Part shown: in pieces, positions 7,888-15,825 of the stretch
Layout of the letters: every line of letters starts with the position of its first letter
Position numbering within the stretch: the stretch's first letter is position 1
NCBI GenBank assembly: GCA_015057205.1
Contig: SVEW01000004.1
Span: forward strand, 1 to 31,636
Length of the DNA: 31,636 bases
From: Lachnospiraceae bacterium
GTDB taxonomy: Bacteria > Bacillota > Clostridia > Lachnospirales > Lachnospiraceae
Reading direction: 5' to 3'
Made by a program: the position numbers and the translations under genes
Notes under the pieces: model-generated
What the model saw: only the letters and a program-made list of their open reading frames with translations
The model's database searches: none
What the model was told of the DNA's origin: nothing

Positions 7888-9216
7888 TTAGTCAAATTTC
7901 AATTTTTCCGTAAGTATATAACCGGTTCTTCCATTGGTTTTAACCTTGGAATAACCATTCGCATAGCAGGTAATTACACGCACTTTCGTTTTCTTACGAA
8001 GTGTAGAAATCACCTTGCCTGACTTCTTCATCTTATTCAACAAATTGCTCTTCTCTAACAATTTACATTTCTGTTTCTTCTTTGGATATCCATCCTTGCC
8101 GGCCGTAGTATATTTATTGTCCAGGGTCTTCAGGAAATCGTTTCTAACATAACCCTTCTTACCACTCTTCGTCTTTACTAACGTCCAATCGCCATACACG
8201 CTCATTGCAACGGCCCGTAACTTCGCGCCACCTCTTAACATAACAACGCTATCTGTATTGGTGCTGGCGCCTTTACGGAGGTTAACTTCTTCCTTGGTAG
8301 CAACATATTCTACAACCTTAACTTTCTTAACTTCTTTCTCGGTCTCTTTCTTCTCGGAATCATCCTTCTCAGAATCGTCCTTCTTAGAGTCGTCCTTCTT
8401 GGCGTCTTCCTTCTTATTGTCAGCTTCCTTGGAATCTTCTTTCGTTCCTTCTTCCTTCTTGGAATCCTCTATCTGTTCCTTCTCATCATCTACACTGTAA
8501 AGAACAGATTCCGGCGGTGTCTGGTTCTGTGCAAGGGTAATGGACCCCATCCACTCAGATACGGAATCTTCAATGGTACTGTTTATCATAAGGTCTAATT
8601 TCTCATCACCATCAATCGCCTTATCATATTCCGTCTGCACCTTCTCTTTCAAGGCTACTACATCTTCCAGTCCCTCGTATGCTTCAATGCAGTCTGTCAC
8701 CTGCTTCTCTGTCTTATACTCTTTCGTCTTCGCATTGAACTGACTATACAGGTTCACAATATATAACTCTTTATTGTCAAGTCCAGTCACATAAAAGAAA
8801 TCCAATCCCGGTGCTTCTGTCTTCACGCCCTTAAACTTAATTCCCATCTCTACAGATACCAAACAGGAATTGCTATCAACTGCACGCTTCGTATAGATAT
8901 TTCTAATCTCGTACTTCTCTACATACTTTGCAAACAGCTTCACATAAGCTTTCTCATTATCGGAAATCGGTGTTGCATACGCCTGAAGCTTCTTCACATC
9001 ACCATTCGCTGCTGCTTTATAATAATTACTAATTAACGTCTTCACTTCCGGATACTCATTCTTAAGCACCCCGTTCTTATCTTTGTTATCGCTTCCACCA
9101 CGTCCCAACGCGAAACATAGTACAACCAGCAATACAACAACGCCAACGCCGATGTAACATTGCTTTCTGTATTTGTTAACAAATTTTATCAATATTTCTT
9201 TCTGTTTCTTATCCAT
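7888..9216 (-). CDS. Membrane-anchored protein with bacterial SH3 domains
   Basis: Function unknown; probably an envelope protein that touches peptidoglycan. A Lys/Arg-rich cytoplasmic start is followed by one membrane helix (about 20-40), which places the rest outside. Residues 50-220 form a mixed domain with NTF2-like character. Residues about 240-300 are a highly charged linker of repeating KKDDS/EKDDS units. The C-terminus holds an SH3b domain (EEVNLRKGASTNTDSV ... VYGDWTLVKTKSGKKGYVRNDFL) and a second SH3-like repeat ending KTNGRTGYILTEKL. The AGGAGG site is seven bases before the ATG. SH3b domains often bind cell-wall peptides; the specific role here is not known. Confidence 0.75.
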   Translation of the reverse strand: MDKKQKEILIKFVNKYRKQCYIGVGVVVLLVVLCFALGRGGSDNKDKNGVLKNEYPEVKTLISNYYKAAANGDVKKLQAYATPISDNEKAYVKLFAKYVEKYEIRNIYTKRAVDSNSCLVSVEMGIKFKGVKTEAPGLDFFYVTGLDNKELYIVNLYSQFNAKTKEYKTEKQVTDCIEAYEGLEDVVALKEKVQTEYDKAIDGDEKLDLMINSTIEDSVSEWMGSITLAQNQTPPESVLYSVDDEKEQIEDSKKEEGTKEDSKEADNKKEDAKKDDSKKDDSEKDDSEKKETEKEVKKVKVVEYVATKEEVNLRKGASTNTDSVVMLRGGAKLRAVAMSVYGDWTLVKTKSGKKGYVRNDFLKTLDNKYTTAGKDGYPKKKQKCKLLEKSNLLNKMKKSGKVISTLRKKTKVRVITCYANGYSKVKTNGRTGYILTEKLKFD

Positions 9217-9291
9217 CTTGCATCCTCCTATCGTATATTTCCCAATATGTATCTAATCTATCCAGTATTTTACATTTTTTTACACAAGAAG

Positions 9292-9363
9292 CGCACCTGG
9301 AGGGATTCGAACCCCCGCTCATGGAACCGGAATCCATTGCTCTCTCCCCTGAGCTACAGGTGC
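9292..9363 (-). tRNA. tRNA-Arg(CCG)
   Basis: A cloverleaf can be drawn on the minus strand. The acceptor stem is GCACCTG/CAGGTGC, the D stem GCTC/GAGC, and the anticodon stem ATGGA/TCCAT with loop TTCCGGT, giving anticodon CCG (Arg, codon CGG). The T stem has one G-U pair around TTCGAAT. Length is 72 nt including a G discriminator, and the CCA end is not encoded. No tRNA gene neighbours it. Confidence 0.93.
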
Positions 9364-9387
9364 ACAACTGTCATTTTACACCAAAAC

Positions 9388-9891
9388 TCACAGAAGTTCA
9401 ATAAGAAATTTCATCCAAATTGGATTTATTATTACTTCTGTCATGACACCGACCCCAAAGAAAATCGCGTAAAGCACTGTATTTCTACACATTTCCGACG
9501 TTTCTTCGTTTTGAAATGTCTTGCGCATTTTTTCCGAAAAAAACAAACTGCACCCATAAAAATACCATTGTGGCGTCAGCATTCCCACAAGAAAAACAAC
9601 CGCCTTGATTTGGTATCGCAAAATCAGGATTCCCCAACCATATCCAACAAAGAAAAGCACCAGCCCCAAAAGCCCCCACCGTGTTGAACTTCTCATAAGA
9701 TTGGTTCCATTCACAGCTCCCAGAAAAAACAATACGCTGCGGTGCAAAAGCACATACCGCAACAATTCTTCCCGAATAATATCCTCATACAGAAAATTTT
9801 CTAAAAAGTATTCCATACAAAGACTAAGCACATTTTCATCGGAACCATTAAGGCACAATCCGGTTATTACGCCACCCCCACACAGCAACAT
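9388..9891 (-). pseudogene. SpoIIM-like (DUF95) membrane protein with disturbed 5' end
   Basis: A strongly hydrophobic frame with about four or five membrane segments. The middle part, SVLFFLGAVNGTNL through KAVVFLVGMLTPQWYFYGC, resembles the SpoIIM/DUF95 fold, which in sporulating Firmicutes joins SpoIID and SpoIIP in septal peptidoglycan removal. The first canonical start in frame (9891) falls inside the first membrane helix and has no ribosome site. The frame stays open upstream to 9966 without ATG, GTG or TTG. A good GGGAGG site (9947-9952) instead serves an ATG at 9944 in another frame that stops after three codons. This suggests a frameshift near 9930-9945, an unusual start codon, or a sequencing error. 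The family call is moderate. Confidence 0.45.
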
Positions 9892-10010
9892 ACAAATCCC
9901 GGCTATAATTGTGCTTTTTCTCCATCTGATGCTTACCGTACCATCGCCTCCCGGTCTTTTTTCACACTATATGACAGGCCCTCCTTGACTATGCATCATT
10001 TTACACTACA

Positions 10011-10058
10011 AAAGAAAAAGGGCGTTGCCAGCACCCTTACGGATACATACAACACCCT
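10011..10058 (-). terminator. Intrinsic terminator of rny
   Basis: On the minus strand AGGGTGTTG (10058-10050) pairs with CAACGCCCT (10027-10019), nine pairs with one G-U, around a long loop. TTTTCTTTT follows. It lies about 25 bases past the rny stop. Confidence 0.7.
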
Positions 10059-10083
10059 AATTACCTTCATCATGTAAAAATAA

Positions 10084-11643
10084 TTACTTCGCGTAATCGG
10101 TCACTCTAGATTCACGTATTACACTGATCTTAATCTGTCCCGGATATGCCAATTCGCTTTCAACACGCTTAGCAATGTCTCTTCCTAACAATACCATATC
10201 AGCATCGGAAATCTGTTCAGGAACAACCATAATACGAACTTCTCTTCCTGCCTGAATAGCAAAAGATTTGTCAACGCCCTTAAAACTGTCTGCAATTTCT
10301 TCTAATTGTTTCAAACGGTTTGCGTAAGTTTCCAATGTTTCTCTACGCGCACCCGGTCTGGCCGCAGAAATAGCATCCGCCGCCTGCACGATACATGCAA
10401 TTAAAGTTTCTGGTTCTACATCACCATGATGAGCTTCCACCGCATTTACAACCAGTGGTCCCTCTTTGTATTTTCTACAAAGATCAGCACCCAACTGAAT
10501 ATGAGAACCTTCCATGTCATGATCAACTGCCTTACCGATGTCATGTAAAAGTCCGGCGCGCTTCGCCATCTTCACATCAACACCAATTTCAGCAGCTAAA
10601 AGTCCGGACAACTGCGCCACTTCGATAGAATGCTTCAATGCATTCTGTCCAAAGCTGGTTCTGAACTTCATACGTCCTAATAACTTCACAAGTTCCGGAT
10701 GAATTCCATGCACACCTACTTCTAAGGTAGCACTCTCACCCTCTTCACGCATCATGTTCTCAACTTCACGTTGCGCCTTCTCAACCATTTCTTCAATTCT
10801 TGCCGGATGAATTCGTCCATCCACAATCAATTTCTCCAAAGCGATTCTCGCAGTTTCTCTTCTTACCGGATCGAAACTGGATAAAACGACTGCATCCGGC
10901 GTGTCATCAATAATCAAATCAACACCAGTCAAGGTCTCAAGAGTACGAATATTACGTCCTTCACGGCCAATGATGCGTCCTTTCATTTCGTCACCCGGAA
11001 GCTGTACTACAGAAATTGTAGCCTCGGATACGTGATCGGCAGCGCATTTCTGAATCGCTGTCACAATGTAATCCTTCGCTTTCTTGGATGCTTCTTCCTT
11101 CGCTTTGCTTTCTAATTCTTTAATTAATTTTGCAGTGTCTAGTTTGACGTCATCTTCTACAGTTTTCAGAAGATAATCTTTCGCTTGTTCGGAGGTTAAT
11201 CCGGAGATTCGTTCGAGTTCCTGTACGCGTTCTTCATTGAGTTTAGCTATCTTCTCTTTCTGAACAGCTAATTCCTGTTCTCTGCTTGTGCAGTCTGCTT
11301 CACGCTTCTCTACTGCGGAAATCTTCTTGTCCAAGGTTTCTTCACGCTGGCTTACACGACGTTCTAATCGTGAAACCTCCGCTCTACGTTCCTTGCACTC
11401 CTTCTCCAATTCGTTCTTAGTACGAATGGATTCTTCCTTGACTTCCAGTAAAGACTCACGCTTCTTCTCTTCTGCAGCCTTAATAGCATCATCAACTATC
11501 TGTCTCGCTCTGTCTTCTGCACTGCCAACCTTCGCTTCGTACTGCTTCTTTCTCAGATTCGTTGCAATCTGAGCAGTAACCGGAATTGCAACAACGCAGG
11601 CAACAATCAAACCGATTAATGCGGACAAAATGTCAAAATGCAC
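10084..11643 (-). CDS. rny: Ribonuclease Y
   Basis: Membrane-bound endoribonuclease that starts mRNA decay and processing in Firmicutes. The 519 residues show an N-terminal membrane helix (about 5-28), a long charged coiled coil (30-190, with many EKREADCTSREQELAVQKEK-type heptads), a KH domain with GRIIGREGRNIRTLE, and an HD domain with GLLHDIGKAVDHD and VEAHHGD. The start codon is GTG, seven bases after AGGAGG. The sequence AGGAG-GTG-CTCCT directly before the start can fold so that the ribosome site is half of a small stem. A strong promoter lies about 100 bases upstream. Confidence 0.96.
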   Translation of the reverse strand: MHFDILSALIGLIVACVVAIPVTAQIATNLRKKQYEAKVGSAEDRARQIVDDAIKAAEEKKRESLLEVKEESIRTKNELEKECKERRAEVSRLERRVSQREETLDKKISAVEKREADCTSREQELAVQKEKIAKLNEERVQELERISGLTSEQAKDYLLKTVEDDVKLDTAKLIKELESKAKEEASKKAKDYIVTAIQKCAADHVSEATISVVQLPGDEMKGRIIGREGRNIRTLETLTGVDLIIDDTPDAVVLSSFDPVRRETARIALEKLIVDGRIHPARIEEMVEKAQREVENMMREEGESATLEVGVHGIHPELVKLLGRMKFRTSFGQNALKHSIEVAQLSGLLAAEIGVDVKMAKRAGLLHDIGKAVDHDMEGSHIQLGADLCRKYKEGPLVVNAVEAHHGDVEPETLIACIVQAADAISAARPGARRETLETYANRLKQLEEIADSFKGVDKSFAIQAGREVRIMVVPEQISDADMVLLGRDIAKRVESELAYPGQIKISVIRESRVTDYAK

Positions 11644-11738
11644 AGGAGCACCTCCTTTATTTAGTTTTCAAACTTCAGTGTTGTCACTTATCTATGATAG
11701 CAATCTGGCTTACTACAATGTATAGTTTCAACAAATAA

Positions 11739-11767
11739 ATTTTATACTGTTTCCATGCGTCTGTCAA
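11739..11767 (-). promoter_or_regulatory. Sigma-A type promoter of rny
   Basis: On the minus strand a perfect -35 TTGACA (11762-11767) and -10 TAAAAT (11739-11744) are separated by 17 bases. They lie about 100 bases before the GTG of rny, leaving a leader of roughly 90 bases. Confidence 0.75.
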
Positions 11768-11818
11768 GCACTTGTATACTATACATTTAAGAAATTGCAT
11801 ATATTGTATGAAAAGTTA

Positions 11819-12304
11819 TTATTCCACATCCCGCATACAGGATCTAATATCTTCTAAAGCAAATCCACGACGCAATAAAAATGCGGTTATCCGGTTCTTC
11901 TCCTTATAATCTGCCGTCTCCGGATCAAATTTCTTCTTCACTAAAATTTCACAAATCATTGCCCGCTCATCCCCTTCATATTCTTCTTCCAATGCGCTGG
12001 CAATAATCTCACGACTGACGCCCTTTTTAAGTAAATCCAGCTTTAACTGCTGACGGCTCTTACTATGGGCACGATAGCGTACATAATTACAGGCGTAGCG
12101 CTCATCGTCTACATAATGAAAAGACTTCACATAAGCAATTGCCTCATCACAAGCCTCTTGTGAAAATCCCTTATCCAAAAGTTTCGTCCTAAGCTGGCTT
12201 TCTGTTCGATCCTGCTTCTCTAACAGATACATGGCTTTCTTCTTAGCCTGCTTAATCTCCTGTTCCATATCTTGTATAGGATCTGAATCTATCTGATAGC
12301 TCAT
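11819..12304 (-). CDS. recX: RecX family regulator of RecA
   Basis: Binds RecA filaments and modulates their activity. The 161 residues contain repeated three-helix RecX units: AMYLLEKQDRTESQLRTKLLDKGFSQEACDEAIAYVKS, then YVDDERYACNYVRYRAHSKSRQQLKLDLLKKGVSREII, then a third degenerate unit ending RRGFALEDI. It lies 54 bases downstream of recA on the same strand, the usual arrangement. A hairpin in the gap may lower recX expression relative to recA. AAGGAG precedes the ATG. Confidence 0.93.
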   Translation of the reverse strand: MSYQIDSDPIQDMEQEIKQAKKKAMYLLEKQDRTESQLRTKLLDKGFSQEACDEAIAYVKSFHYVDDERYACNYVRYRAHSKSRQQLKLDLLKKGVSREIIASALEEEYEGDERAMICEILVKKKFDPETADYKEKNRITAFLLRRGFALEDIRSCMRDVE

Positions 12305-12316
12305 CCTTGTCTCCTT

Positions 12317-12347
12317 AAAAGAGCTCGAAGTCCTTCACACTTCGAGC
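12317..12347 (-). terminator. Hairpin with short U-run between recA and recX
   Basis: A perfect 9-bp stem (GCTCGAAGT 12323-12331, ACTTCGAGC 12339-12347) with a 7-base loop. On the minus strand it is followed by TCTTTT, then by the recX ribosome site. It looks like an attenuating terminator inside the recA-recX operon. Confidence 0.6.
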
Positions 12348-12357
12348 CCAGTTAATC

Positions 12358-13407
12358 TTATTCTTCTCTTGCAGTCTCTGCAGTTGCTTCCACAGCTTCT
12401 TCTTCGACCGGTCCATCCAACTGATAGTGTGCACGCACCTGTGTCTCAATCTCAGCACAAATCTCCGGGTTATTCGCAAGGAATGTCTTCGCATTCTCAC
12501 GGCCCTGTCCAATCTTATCGCCCTTGTAAGCATACCATGCACCAGATTTATTAATGACATCAATGTTGGCAGCCAAATCCAGCAAATCGCCTTCCTTGGA
12601 AATACCCTTACCAAACATAATGTCAAATTCTGCTTCCTTAAATGGCGGTGCCACCTTATTCTTAACAATCTTAATTCGCGTACGGTTACCGATTACTTCA
12701 CCGCCCTGCTTCAACGCTTCAATTCTTCTAACATCCATACGGATGGAAGAATAGAACTTCAATGCGCGACCACCGGTAGTTGTCTCCGGATTACCAAACA
12801 TAATACCAACCTTCTCACGCAACTGATTGATAAAAATAACGATACAGTTTGATTTACTAATAACACCGGTTAACTTACGCAATGCCTGTGACATCAAACG
12901 CGCCTGTAAGCCAACGTGGGAATCGCCCATATCTCCGTCAATCTCGGCCTTCGGAACCAAAGCCGCAACAGAGTCCACGATGACAATATCAACTGCGCCG
13001 GAACGTACCATAGTCTCCGTAATTTCCAATGCCTGTTCTCCATTATCCGGCTGCGAAATGTAAAGATTATCAATATCAACACCGATATTCTTCGCATACA
13101 CCGGATCAAGGGCGTGCTCCGCATCAATAAAGCCAGCTATTCCGCCACGCTTCTGTACTTCAGCAACCATATGAAGTGCCACCGTAGTCTTACCACTGGA
13201 CTCCGGTCCATAAACTTCAATCACACGTCCTCTTGGAACGCCGCCAAGCCCCAAAGCAATATCCAAACTAATGGATCCTGTCGGAACCGTCTCCACATTC
13301 ATACTTGCGGAATTATCTCCCAACTTCATTACGGAACCCTTTCCGTACTGTTTCTCAATCTGCGCAATGGCAGCATCCAATGCTTTCAATCTATCTTCTT
13401 TCGCCAT
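12358..13407 (-). CDS. recA: Recombinase RecA
   Basis: ATP-dependent strand-exchange protein and co-protease for LexA cleavage. The 349-residue protein has the Walker A motif GPESSGKT at 67-74, the VIVDSVAALVPKAE Walker B region, the L1/L2 DNA-binding loops (MSQALRKLTG ... NQLREKVGIMFGNPETTTGG), and the usual acidic C-terminus rich in Glu. The ribosome site AAGGAG precedes the ATG. Expression is expected to be SOS-induced through the LexA box upstream. Confidence 0.99.
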   Translation of the reverse strand: MAKEDRLKALDAAIAQIEKQYGKGSVMKLGDNSASMNVETVPTGSISLDIALGLGGVPRGRVIEVYGPESSGKTTVALHMVAEVQKRGGIAGFIDAEHALDPVYAKNIGVDIDNLYISQPDNGEQALEITETMVRSGAVDIVIVDSVAALVPKAEIDGDMGDSHVGLQARLMSQALRKLTGVISKSNCIVIFINQLREKVGIMFGNPETTTGGRALKFYSSIRMDVRRIEALKQGGEVIGNRTRIKIVKNKVAPPFKEAEFDIMFGKGISKEGDLLDLAANIDVINKSGAWYAYKGDKIGQGRENAKTFLANNPEICAEIETQVRAHYQLDGPVEEEAVEATAETAREE

Positions 13408-13423
13408 ATGTATCTCCTTCTTA

Positions 13424-13437
13424 CGAACTTATGTTCG
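13424..13437 (-). promoter_or_regulatory. LexA (SOS/DinR) box of recA
   Basis: The palindrome CGAAC-ATAA-GTTCG on the minus strand matches the Gram-positive SOS box consensus CGAAC-N4-GTTCG. It lies just downstream of the expected transcription start and 17 bases before the recA ATG, where bound LexA would block transcription. Confidence 0.92.
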
Positions 13438-13448
13438 TTTCTTTTAAA

Positions 13449-13477
13449 ATAATATAATACTTTCATGGAAAAGTCAA
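13449..13477 (-). promoter_or_regulatory. recA promoter
   Basis: On the minus strand the -35 TTGACT (13472-13477) and -10 TATTAT (13449-13454) are 17 bases apart, immediately upstream of the LexA box. Confidence 0.75.
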
Positions 13478-13498
13478 CAGATAAATAAAGATTTTCCG

Positions 13499-13527
13499 AA
13501 AAAAAGACAGCCACAAACGTGACTGCC
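13499..13527 (-). terminator. Intrinsic terminator of the M15 peptidase gene
   Basis: On the minus strand GGCAGTCAC pairs with GTGGCTGTC (two G-U pairs) around a GTTT loop, followed directly by seven T. It separates the peptidase gene from the recA promoter. Confidence 0.85.
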
Positions 13528-13555
13528 TCTAGTATGCCCTATTTTCCGACGGAAG

Positions 13556-14296
13556 TCAAGGATTTCCTATCTCGAAATGCTGATAGTCCTTGCGTTTCTG
13601 AAAATCTCCACCCCAGGTAAAACCATATTCTGTAAAAATCCGATAACAGAAATCATTCTTCTGAATTTTATGTGGAAACTCCTTCGACCGATCTGCGTAT
13701 GTCCTGCCGGCTTCCGGCTCCACATAAAGCTTTCCGTTATACTGGTACACATATGGATTATACAGGGGATTAATATCGATGGCTCTTCCATAGCTGTGGT
13801 TCGACAGCTGATTCGAGTTCGCAATTTTCCGGTAATTAAAAGCCGACGTATTGTTCGCCTCCATGGACTTCGTGTCATCCGCATCAAATTCATCCACCAG
13901 TTCCATGCGCTCTATGGGATAGCGCGCCGCATAGAGTTTTTCAAAAATTGCCAAAACCTTCTGCGCCACATCCTTATTTACAATCATCTCCCCCTGATGC
14001 GTTTCCTCATCAAACCCATAATAAGAGATCGTAAGATAACGCAAGTTCTCCAAAGCGATTTCGTCGTTTTCTTTATAAGAACGGCCTATAATCCGTTGAT
14101 ATACTTCGTCACCCTCACAGATCTCGCGCATGGAAAAAACAGGCTCCGGCCGTTTTTTCTTTGGCGGAACCACCTTGTCTTCCTTCCATTTATTGTCCTT
14201 ATTAGTTTCCCCTTTCGCAGATTGTCTTGCGCACCCCGACACAGGCACCGCCGCAATCAGAAGGACAACCAAACATAATTTAATTATTTTTTTCAT
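13556..14296 (-). CDS. Lipoprotein peptidase of the M15 (VanY/CwlK) family
   Basis: Probable zinc peptidase that trims cell-wall peptides (D-Ala-D-Ala carboxypeptidase or L-Ala-D-Glu endopeptidase) on the outer face of the membrane. The N-terminus MKKIIKLCLVVLLIAAVPVSGC is a lipoprotein signal with the lipobox Cys at 22. The catalytic domain carries the zinc-binding NHSYGRAIDINP (His167, Asp174) and the closing DYQHFE (His240), the M15 pattern. The spacer WGGDF before the last motif is typical of the CwlK-like M15C group. It has its own promoter and terminator and is transcribed divergently from the CoA-transferase gene. The exact bond cut cannot be read from the sequence. Confidence 0.85.
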   Translation of the reverse strand: MKKIIKLCLVVLLIAAVPVSGCARQSAKGETNKDNKWKEDKVVPPKKKRPEPVFSMREICEGDEVYQRIIGRSYKENDEIALENLRYLTISYYGFDEETHQGEMIVNKDVAQKVLAIFEKLYAARYPIERMELVDEFDADDTKSMEANNTSAFNYRKIANSNQLSNHSYGRAIDINPLYNPYVYQYNGKLYVEPEAGRTYADRSKEFPHKIQKNDFCYRIFTEYGFTWGGDFQKRKDYQHFEIGNP

Positions 14297-14330
14297 GTTC
14301 CCAGTTTCCTTTTTTTACTTTCTTTGCACT

Positions 14331-14359
14331 ATTATATCCTAAAAAAAGTTCCTTCGCAA
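14331..14359 (-). promoter_or_regulatory. Promoter of the M15 peptidase gene
   Basis: On the minus strand TTGCGA (14354-14359) and TATAAT (14331-14336) are 17 bases apart. The -35 element is one half of a palindrome shared with the divergent promoter. Confidence 0.65.
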
Positions 14360-14368
14360 GTGCTTGCG
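14355..14368. repeat. Palindrome holding both divergent -35 elements
   Basis: Perfect inverted repeat CGCAAG-TG-CTTGCG. Its left half contains the -35 of the minus-strand peptidase promoter and its right half begins the candidate -35 of the plus-strand CoA-transferase promoter. It could be an operator for a shared regulator. Confidence 0.6.
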
Positions 14369-14392
14369 TTTTTTGTCTAACAATAGTATGAT
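14364..14392 (+). promoter_or_regulatory. Candidate promoter of the CoA-transferase gene
   Basis: TTGCGT (14364-14369) and TATGAT (14387-14392) are 17 bases apart. A second possible -10, TATAAT, lies at 14400-14405. The assignment between the two is uncertain. Confidence 0.45.
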
Positions 14393-14428
14393 AATCATAT
14401 ATAATTCACATAAAGGAGGGGCTCTACA

Positions 14429-15772
14429 TTGAATTATCAAGAAGAATATCAAAAAAAGCTTGTAACGGCCGATGAGGCTGTAAAATGCATCAAATCCGGA
14501 GACTGGGTTGATTACGGTTGGGGAACCGCTACCGTTGAAGCACTTGACAAAGCGCTGGCAAGACGTACAGACGAATTAACCGATGTCAAATTAAGGGGAG
14601 GTATTATTTTCCATAAACCGGCGGTTTTCGAACGTCCGGATGCCGGAGAACATTTCTGCTGGAACTCCTGGCACATGAGCGGTTGCGAACGTAAGATGAT
14701 TGCAGATGGTTGTGCCTACTATGCACCTATCCGTTATTCTGAACTGCCACGTTACTACCGTGAGCACATCGTTCCGGATGACGTAGCAATGTTCGTTGTA
14801 TCACCAATGGATGAGCATGGATACTTTAATTTTGGACCGAACGCATCACATTTTAAAGCAATGTGCGAGACGGCCAAGAAAGTAATCGTTGAAGTAAATA
14901 CCAATATGCCTCGTTGTTTAGGCGGTTTTGAATCCGAAATCCACATTTCCGAAGTTGACATGATTGTCGAAGGCGATAACGCTCCACTTCCGGAATTACC
15001 AGCTGGCGGCGCACCAACCGAAGTTGACAAGAAGGTTGCCGAACTGGTTGTAAAAGAGATTCCGGACGGTGCCTGCTTACAGCTCGGTATCGGCGGCATG
15101 CCAAACACCATCGGTCAGTTGATTGCACAGTCCGATTTGAAAGACCTTGGCGTCCATACCGAAATGTACGTTGACGCCTTCGTAGATATTGCAAAAGCCG
15201 GCAAGATTACCGGTGCCAGAAAAAATATCGACCGTTTCCGTCAGACCTTCGCTTTTGGCGCAGGAACCAAGAAGATGTACGACTACATTCACAATAACCC
15301 GGGTGTTATGAGTGCACCGGTCGACTACACGAACGACGCTCGTGTCATCGGCTCTATCGACAACTTCATCTCCATTAACAACGCCGTCGACGTTGACCTT
15401 TATGGACAGGTGAACGCCGAAACCTCCGGAACAAAACAGATTTCCGGTGCCGGTGGTCAGATGGACTTCGTAATGGGTGCATACCTAAGTAACGGAGGTA
15501 AGAGCTTTATCTGCTTATCTTCCACATTTACAACCAAAGACGGTACTGTAAACAGCCGTATCCGTCCAACCTTAGCAACCGGTTCCGTAGTAACCGATAC
15601 ACGTCCACAGACCATGTACCTCGTAACCGAATACGGTATGATTAACTTAAAAGGACTTTCCGCATGGGAGCGTGCAGAACAGATTATCTCCATCGCCCAT
15701 CCAGACTTCCGCGACCAGTTAATCAAAGAAGCTGAAGAGATGCATATCTGGAGACGTTCCAACAAGCGTTAA
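14429..15772 (+). CDS. but: Butyryl-CoA:acetate CoA-transferase
   Basis: Moves CoA from butyryl-CoA to acetate, giving butyrate and acetyl-CoA, the last step of butyrate formation in many gut Lachnospiraceae. The 447 residues belong to the acetyl-CoA hydrolase/4-hydroxybutyrate CoA-transferase family. The N-terminal KLVTADEAVKCIKSGDWVDYGWGT matches butyryl-CoA transferases. QLGIGGMPNTIGQ begins near 218, and Glu245 in GVHTEMYVDA is the expected catalytic glutamate that forms the CoA thioester. The C-terminal half has GAGGQMDFVMGAYLSNGGKS and VTEYGMINLKGLS. The start is TTG, seven bases after AGGAGGGG. 4-Hydroxybutyrate or another short acyl substrate cannot be fully excluded. It is a single-gene unit closed by a terminator. 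Confidence 0.85.
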   Translation: MNYQEEYQKKLVTADEAVKCIKSGDWVDYGWGTATVEALDKALARRTDELTDVKLRGGIIFHKPAVFERPDAGEHFCWNSWHMSGCERKMIADGCAYYAPIRYSELPRYYREHIVPDDVAMFVVSPMDEHGYFNFGPNASHFKAMCETAKKVIVEVNTNMPRCLGGFESEIHISEVDMIVEGDNAPLPELPAGGAPTEVDKKVAELVVKEIPDGACLQLGIGGMPNTIGQLIAQSDLKDLGVHTEMYVDAFVDIAKAGKITGARKNIDRFRQTFAFGAGTKKMYDYIHNNPGVMSAPVDYTNDARVIGSIDNFISINNAVDVDLYGQVNAETSGTKQISGAGGQMDFVMGAYLSNGGKSFICLSSTFTTKDGTVNSRIRPTLATGSVVTDTRPQTMYLVTEYGMINLKGLSAWERAEQIISIAHPDFRDQLIKEAEEMHIWRRSNKR

Positions 15773-15788
15773 TAAGTATACTAAGAAA

Positions 15789-15821
15789 GCGGCCTACGTT
15801 ATTTGCGTAGGTCGCCTTTTT
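15789..15821 (+). terminator. Intrinsic terminator of the CoA-transferase gene
   Basis: A 10-bp stem (GCGGCCTACG 15789-15798, CGTAGGTCGC 15806-15815, one G-U) with a 7-base loop is followed by CTTTTT. It lies between converging genes and could act weakly on the minus strand too. Confidence 0.85.
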
Positions 15822-15825
15822 GCTA

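Noticed and set aside
9217..9291. Terminator downstream of the tRNA-Arg
   Set aside because: A run of A and T bases is present but no stem of useful length could be drawn.
13577..14278. 233-codon plus-strand frame opposite the M15 peptidase gene
   Set aside because: No ribosome site, no recognisable domain, and the minus-strand frame has a full signal peptide and catalytic motifs.
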